A DNA stretch of 64,000 nt from NCBI GenBank assembly GCA_030674185.1, contig JAPXFY010000026.1:39370131-39434130 (forward strand), given 5' to 3'. Every line of letters begins with the position of its first letter. Within the stretch, counting starts at the first letter, position 1. Origin of the DNA: Monoplex corrugatus. Taxonomy: Eukaryota > Mollusca > Gastropoda > Littorinimorpha > Ranellidae. Of this stretch, positions 58,586-64,000 are shown piece by piece. Below the pieces are notes generated by a model, which ran no database searches, was not told the DNA's origin, and was given only the letters and a program-made list of their open reading frames with translations. A program made the translations under genes and the position numbers.

Positions 58586-58660
58586 CACATTCCATAGCCC
58601 TGATATGGCTCTGCGCAGTCGGCTGGGCTTTAAACAACAAGAAAAGAAAAGAAAGACCAC
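58586..58660 (+). repeat. family A retroposon, 3' end only
   Basis: Just the terminal box CCCTGATATGGCTCTGCGCA through GGCTTTAAACAACAAGAAAA. Confidence 0.65.
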
Positions 58661-58799
58661 ATTCCATTACGTTGTTGCACAGTCAGTATCTTTGGTGGAC
58701 GTGCATGCTGGATGTCTTTACGTTTCCATAAGTCAACGGATATTGACATTACTTACAGGATCTTTAAGGCGCGTATTTGATGTTCTGCATGCGTATACA

Positions 58800-58985
58800 C
58801 ACACCAAGGCGGAAACAGGAAAAACACGTAAATAGAACCAGAACGCGTATTGAATACAAAACCAGACAAGCCAGGCGCAAATTTTCGGCCAATTGGCGTT
58901 TATCAAGCGTGAATGTAACATCACAAACGAACAAACACCAAATACAAAAATTAGGAGAAAAAGACTGAAACTTCCTTGCTGCTTC
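58800..58985 (-). repeat. single arm of the fold-back family
   Basis: Plus-strand sequence contains GGCGCAAATTTTCGGCCAAT and AGGAGAAAAAGACTGAAAC, i.e. the left arm only. Confidence 0.65.
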
Positions 58986-59752
58986 GTCCAGTGAAAGAAG
59001 ACAATTAAATCTAGTATTTTTTTTTATGTTTCGTAATTTAAAAAAAAAAATCATATATTCATTTGTTTATTTATTCATTTATTTCTTTTATCACCGTGTG
59101 TGTTAATCTCATCACACCTTAAAACAAACCTCAACGTTCTCAAAATAATAACAAATAACAAAGAATAACAAATGACGCAAGTATGTTGTTTACGTCATCA
59201 TAAACACAAAGGCGGTTTAGGCACAAACGGAAACCAGGAATATCCTAATTCGTTCGATCAGAACAAACACTGTTGAACTTGAACAAAGTGACCCATCAAA
59301 TGTGTAGTCTTTTCTGGTGGGTGCCCCCACAGGTTTTGCAAGAGATCAATAGATTTCACCTGGTGTGATTTTACGTCTGTTTTTCCATAATCGCATTTTA
59401 GATTTGCTAGGTTAACGGTGAGCATGGTTTTTAACTGTTGCTTTTTCCTTAACGGTTTTGTTGTTGTTGTTGTTGTTGTTGTTTTTGACGTGGTGTTAGC
59501 GCATACTGAGAGAACAAGCAATAGACGGGGGGAGGGTGGTGGTGGAGGAATTAGACTTACTGTACCCTTTCATCAAAGCATATAAAGGAATCTCTTTTCT
59601 GTTCTTTATGTTACACACAGGCAAAGCGTATGAATACAAACATAACTGAGAGCAAGAAGTGATCAAGCACAAGTCCACCAGTCTATCGAAATATTGTTGT
59701 TTCTTAACTAGCCATGGCAGGACTATGTAAAGCGCCGTGTGTCGGAGATGAT
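58986..59752. other. spacer, no gene seen
   Basis: AT-rich DNA with a (TTG)n run at 59457-59482. No recognised family. Confidence 0.5.
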
Positions 59753-59754
59753 TA

Positions 59755-60379
59755 ATTGTGACCTCCCACCGCCAATTCAGTTTTAACTCGCAGTCAGCCG
59801 AACAGCACTATGAGCTGAAAAGGTGACTGAGGGTCTATCTGGGGTGTTTTGACTTTTTCTCAAAATTGATTTCTGTGGACTATAGTCTATCCCCCTCAGA
59901 ATTTTTTTTTTTTTTTTTTTTTGGGGGGGGGGGTGGGTAAAAATACATATTAAATGGTATTTTGATGCACTGATCGTAGCAGAAAGAACGCAATTTCTTA
60001 CCAAAAGTACCTCTTTTTGGCTCTTATTGTGAACTGTAACCTGTACAGACCCCCACATGTAATATACTGACTGAAAGCTCTTTGGTGCACCTTTCGGATA
60101 ATGACAGCTAAAATTAGAAACAAACCGGGTCAAAGACACAAATAAAGAAATTTTGAAAAATGTGTAGGAGAGTACATAAAAACTTTAGAGGCTGTTTTCT
60201 CAAAATGGCTGTCATACAACTTAATGACTTTAAACATGTATAACGGCAACATTTTTTTAGTACAAGCTTTATTCAAGTATCAAAATAATGAGCAGAATGT
60301 ACACTTACCAGTGATATGTATACCTCTCAAAATACCGAAAATGCTAGTTAAGACTGATTTCGTGCTGGGAGGTCACAAT
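59755..60379. mobile_element. 625-bp MITE with ~40-bp inverted ends and TA duplication
   Basis: The left end ATTGTGACCTCCCACCGCC and the right end, read inward on the other strand, ATTGTGACCTCCCAGCACG agree at most of about 40 positions. TA stands on both sides (59753-59754 and 60380-60381). There is no open frame of interest; a T/G homopolymer lies at 59906-59938. This is a Tc1/mariner-type signature. Confidence 0.7.
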
Positions 60380-60518
60380 TAGACTATCCAGAGAATCTGA
60401 CGATAGTATCGGTATCTCACAATGCAACCAAAATGTTTTAAGGTTTCTTTGAGCAACATTCTTATAGCTGATCGTATGTAAATAGACGTTAAAAGAAGTA
60501 AGAACGAACGAACGAACG

Positions 60519-60569
<51 letters not shown>

Positions 60570-60576
60570 GCAGAGC

Positions 60577-60610
<34 letters not shown>

Positions 60611-60665
60611 CACACAACAGCAACACAAATATACACAAATAACATAAAACATAAACACACACAAC
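60519..60665. repeat. (CA)n microsatellite
   Basis: Two CA runs separated by GCACGCAGAGCC, preceded by (GAAC)n at about 60503-60518. Confidence 0.93.
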
Positions 60666-60738
60666 CTCACACAGCCACGCCAAACTGATCTGAATTTTTT
60701 TTTTCAACAAAAGCAGACAGAAAGCACAACACCAGTTT

Positions 60739-60860
60739 AGAAGAAGAAGAAGAAGAAGAAGAAGAAGAAGAAGAAGAAGAAGAAGAAGAAGAAGAAGAAG
60801 AAGAAGAAGAAGAAGAAGAAGAAGAAGAAGAAAGAAGAAGAAGAAGAAGAAGAAGAAGAA
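60739..60860. repeat. (GAA)n tract, about 40 units
   Basis: Nearly pure AGA/GAA triplets on the plus strand with one interruption near 60831. A pure purine strand with mirror symmetry. Confidence 0.95.
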
Positions 60861-61149
60861 ATAAGATACTGTGAAACAAAGTCAGAACAAGTGAGTGGGG
60901 GTGAGGTGGGGTAGGGGGATGGGAAAGAGGAGAACTGAAAACAAAAACATCCTCTGCCACCCTTCAGTGCAGCTAACCTCCCCCTCTCCTTCCCCCTCTC
61001 CTTCCCCCCTGTCCTTCCTCCCCTCCCCCCCCCCTTCTCCCTCCAATTCTCTCCATTTCCCCAGACACACACTTCCACCACGTATCTTTCTGCCTTTGTT
61101 TTTGTTCTTTTACAAATTTCTCACGAACGCCAGACAGGCTCTCGGGGAG

Positions 61150-61660
61150 AAAGGAAACAGCCTATCTCTCTGTCTCTGTCTGTCTGTCTGTCTGTCTGAT
61201 TGTCTGTCTGTCTCTGTGTCTCTGTTTCTCTCTCTCTGTCAGTCTCTGTCTCTCTCTCACCTGTCTCTCTCTCTGTGTGTCTCTTTCACCTCTCTCTCTC
61301 TCTCACACCTCTCTCTCTGTCTCTGTCTGTCTGTCTGTCTCCCTTTGTCTGTCTCTCTGTCCCTGTCTGTCTGTCTGTTTGTCTGTTCTCTCTCTTTGTC
61401 TCTCTCTCTCTCTCTGCGTCTGTCTGTGTCTCTCTGTGTCTCTCTGTTCCTCTGTTTCTGTATCTGTCTCTGTATCTGTCTCCCCGTCTGTCTGTCTGTC
61501 TCTGTGTGTCTCTTTGTCTCTCTTTGTGTGTGTGTGTGTGTGTGCTCTCTCTCTCTCTGTCTGTCTCTCTCAGTCTATCTGTCTGTCTCTGTCTGTCTGT
61601 CTGTCTCTCTGTCTGTCTGTCTGTCTCTCTCTCTCGATCTCTTCGTCTCTGTCTTTCCTC
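61150..61660. repeat. (TCTG)n/(TC)n tract
   Basis: About 500 bp of TCTG and TC repeats directly upstream of the possible exon at 61702. It could serve as a pyrimidine tract for its acceptor. Confidence 0.92.
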
Positions 61661-61701
61661 TTCTCATTTACCGTCTCGTTTCCTGATATTCCACAATATA
61701 G

Positions 61702-61790
61702 CGTGGATCCACTGGAAGACTACTATTCTGATCTGCTGGATGGCCTTGGTCAGGCGGTGGAACTTGTTATTCTGCAGGGCTTAAAGAACA
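61702..61790 (+). CDS. possible internal exon of an unidentified plus-strand gene
   Basis: A long pyrimidine tract ends ...CCACAATATAG, and the 89 nt that follow read [20 protein letters not shown] and then [10 protein letters not shown], with a GTGAGG donor at 61791. Codon use looks coding. A second frame is also open, and if the donor is skipped the first frame stops at 61804. No partner exon was found and I recognise no family, so this is tentative. Confidence 0.3.
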
Positions 61791-61944
61791 GTGAGGGCGT
61801 CTGAAAGAAAAAGAGCATATGATCATGATGGCATCATGGATGCTGCTGGTGTGTGAGCGTCTCTATGTCTGCTTGGTAGTTGGTGCAGCGTTTGCCTGTA
61901 GGAAACACTATCAGCTGCGGTTCCAGTCCCTAGAAATGTGATGT

Positions 61945-62478
61945 GGATATCAGCCAAGCCAAAACAGCTTTCAAGAAGATGACAAGCGTTCTTAACAACA
62001 AACGTCTATCAATTAACATCAGGAAGAGAGTTCTTGAATGTTAGAACCGATAATGTTATACGGTTGTGAGGCGTGGACAGTCAACACGCAAAGTCAGAAC
62101 AAAATTGAGGCGACTGAAATATGGTTTTTTAGAAGAATGTTGCGAGTTCCATTGACAGCAAAGAAAACAAACGAGACGGTCTTGAAGGAGGCAGACACAA
62201 GATCATTAATAAATAAAGAATATTACGAAAAGACAAGCAGCATTTATAGGACATTTTATGAGGGGAGGGGAATTAGAGCACCCGGTCACAACAGGAAAGC
62301 TGAAGGGAAAGAGAACATCAGGTAGACTCACGGAGAAAATAATGGACGGACTTGCAGGGTGGCTGAAGACAGAGAGGGTGGAAGATGTACTTGCAGCGAC
62401 AGGGGACAGATTCGTGTGAAGGGCCATGATCGCCAACGCCATGCGGCAGGGCACATGATGATGATGATGATGATGATG
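61945..62478 (+). mobile_element. RTE-like LINE 3' fragment
   Basis: It encodes [18 protein letters not shown], then [20 protein letters not shown], and ends in ten repeats of ATG/GAT. It has several frame breaks and is the closest relative of the fragment at 39.4 kb. Confidence 0.7.
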
Positions 62479-62522
62479 AGCTTCTCCTGTTGGTCACAGC
62501 ATCGGTGGCTGACTCATTAATG

Positions 62523-62743
62523 TCATCATCATCATCATCAGGTGCCTTGCCGCATGGCGTTGGCGATTATGGACTCTCATCTGTCTCTATCTCTTGTTGC
62601 CTCAAGCATCTCTTCCGCCTTCCCTGTCTTCAGCCATTCTGCAAGTCCGTCTAGTATCTTTTCCCTGGGTCTACCTGGTGCTCTCCTTCCCTCCAGCTTT
62701 CCCGTTGTGACCAGGTGTTCCAATTCCCCTTTCCCCTTTACAT
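62523..62743 (-). mobile_element. RTE-like LINE 3' fragment
   Basis: Minus strand: [34 protein letters not shown] and [10 protein letters not shown], with (ATC)n at 62523-62540 as tail. With the plus-strand fragment just before it, it forms a tail-to-tail pair. Confidence 0.65.
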
Positions 62744-63202
62744 GTATCCAAACTGCCTGTGGATAACGCTCTTCTGTCATGACCAACGTGACAGCCTGGC
62801 GTGCTGTGTCATCTTATACTTCCGCTGAAGTGTTTTGGTTGTTTCCTTCAAACTAACAGTCTTTTCCTCCCCCCCACCCCACCCCTTGTCGAGCAATTTT
62901 TCACGTGTACGTGTGCTCACGTCGTTTGGTCTGTCCACACTGTGCAGGTTACATACTTTGAAAGCAATCACCGTCCTTTCTCTGGAGTGTGCATACTGAA
63001 TATTTTCGTTTTTCCTTAAAGTTACAGATGGCTGACTGGCTGGCAGGACCTTTACGTGCCGTATTAGACGTTCTGCGTGTTTATACACATGAAAGAGGCT
63101 GAGACACCAACAGGTCTGCAAAAAATCTTGACTTGGGAGATCGGAAGTATCACCACCCTGTATCCATTAGGCGCTACCTCAGAAAGATCGACCTTACCGC
63201 CT
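62744..63202. other. spacer, no gene seen
   Basis: GACCTTTACGTGCCGTATTA with GACGTTCTGCGTG at 63046-63078 echoes 58761-58800, so a short unnamed repeat is present. Nothing else is recognised. Confidence 0.45.
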
Positions 63203-63392
63203 TTAACCTTTTGACTTCCGTATCCTATCTACCAGCATCTTGCGTTGTCAACCATGCTAGCAAAGCAAAAACTTAACCCTTTGACCCCCTCAGCCTATCC
63301 ACCAGCTTCCAGGAACCCGGTGGATAGTGTGAGGGAGTCAAAGGGTTAAGTTCTTGCAGTTGGTGGATAGCGTCTGGGAGTCAAGGGTTTAA
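63203..63392. mobile_element. TTAA-flanked MITE, copy 4
   Basis: Begins TTAACCTTTTGACTTCCGTA and ends GGGAGTCAAGGGTTTAA, with the same internal palindrome around CTATCCACCAGC. Confidence 0.65.
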
Positions 63393-63907
63393 CCTGGACC
63401 TGACCACTTGGCCAACAAGCCTGTCCGTTAACCTTTCCCTCACTCAGAAGAACGTTTCCACGAAATTCAAGGGCTTTTTTTTCTCTTTCGTCTTCTTGCG
63501 GATTCCATACAAGGGCATACCTCCCCCCCTTCCCTCCACCGACAGTAGAACCCCCCACCACCACCACCACCACCACTACCACTCTCAGTAATTGTAGTCA
63601 AAGGCAGGCTGTGTTGTAACTTCAGGTGTTTCTTTTTGTCTTTGGGATTCCAAGGCTGTTGCGGCTTTTTCTTCACAGAATGAGGCCGGCCTGCCCACCG
63701 GTGGTAAGCAAAGAGAAGAAGGTTGGAGGGGTGTGGGGGGGGGGGGGGGGGGGGGAAGAGGGAGCATGTGGGAGGAGGGGATGAGTAGTAGAAGGAACAG
63801 TGGGCGGTAGAGTGGGAAGGTAATGCCTCTAGGGACTTAAAAAAAAGTATGAAGTAGATAACTGACTGAACGTCAATGGCGTATCCAGGCGGAATGCGTG
63901 AACTTGT

Positions 63908-64000
<93 letters not shown>
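63393..64000. other. spacer ending in (GT)n
   Basis: A short (CCA)n at 63555-63585, a G-run at 63736-63755 and a (GT)n microsatellite from 63910 to the window end. No gene. Confidence 0.8.

Overview
The window looks like animal nuclear DNA, most probably from a gastropod mollusc. Coding exons are short and separated by long introns with GT-AG splice sites. There is no operon structure. More than half of the sequence is microsatellite, minisatellite or 5'-truncated retroposon. The mollusc assignment rests on retroposons resembling families I associate with gastropod genomes, especially a short element with a GAAACTGAAACTG tail, and is an inference.

The one gene I can rebuild is a minus-strand bHLH transcription factor of the SOHLH2 type (spermatogenesis/oogenesis-specific bHLH). 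It runs from an ATG at 55429 to a stop at 16326, about 39 kb. I place 13 coding exons whose phases all agree, giving 2277 nt and 758 residues. Exons 2-5 follow the N-terminal domain of vertebrate SOHLH2. Exons 8-9 encode the basic region and helix-loop-helix. Exon 10 is Gly/Arg-rich. Exon 13 is a long Ser/Pro/Tyr/Gly-rich tail whose last codons and stop lie inside a tandem repeat.

Layout by region. 1-6.9 kb: a 1.4-kb duplication (1-1400 and 5479-6860) around a 100-N gap, a 65-bp minisatellite, a SINE-like composite, and a putative LTR/promoter with heat-shock-element motifs. 7-16 kb: a ~560-bp retroposon here called family A, AT/TG microsatellites, and a decayed tandem array with TGACGTCA palindromes that runs into the sohlh2 stop codon. 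16.3-55.4 kb: sohlh2, whose introns hold about 20 family A copies, a broken RT/RNase H LINE carrying a perfect hairpin insertion, two L2/CR1-like LINE fragments, RTE fragments, 24-, 41- and 46-bp minisatellites, a fold-back element and a trinucleotide array. 55.4-64 kb: sohlh2 upstream region, TTAA-flanked MITEs, a 625-bp TA-flanked MITE, a (GAA)n tract, a CT-rich tract followed by one possible plus-strand exon of another gene, and RTE fragments.

No rRNA, confident tRNA gene, CRISPR array or intact transposon was found. Only sohlh2 can be given a function: its family acts in the nucleus on E-box DNA and, in vertebrates, in germ-cell differentiation. All protein comparisons were made from memory and by eye.
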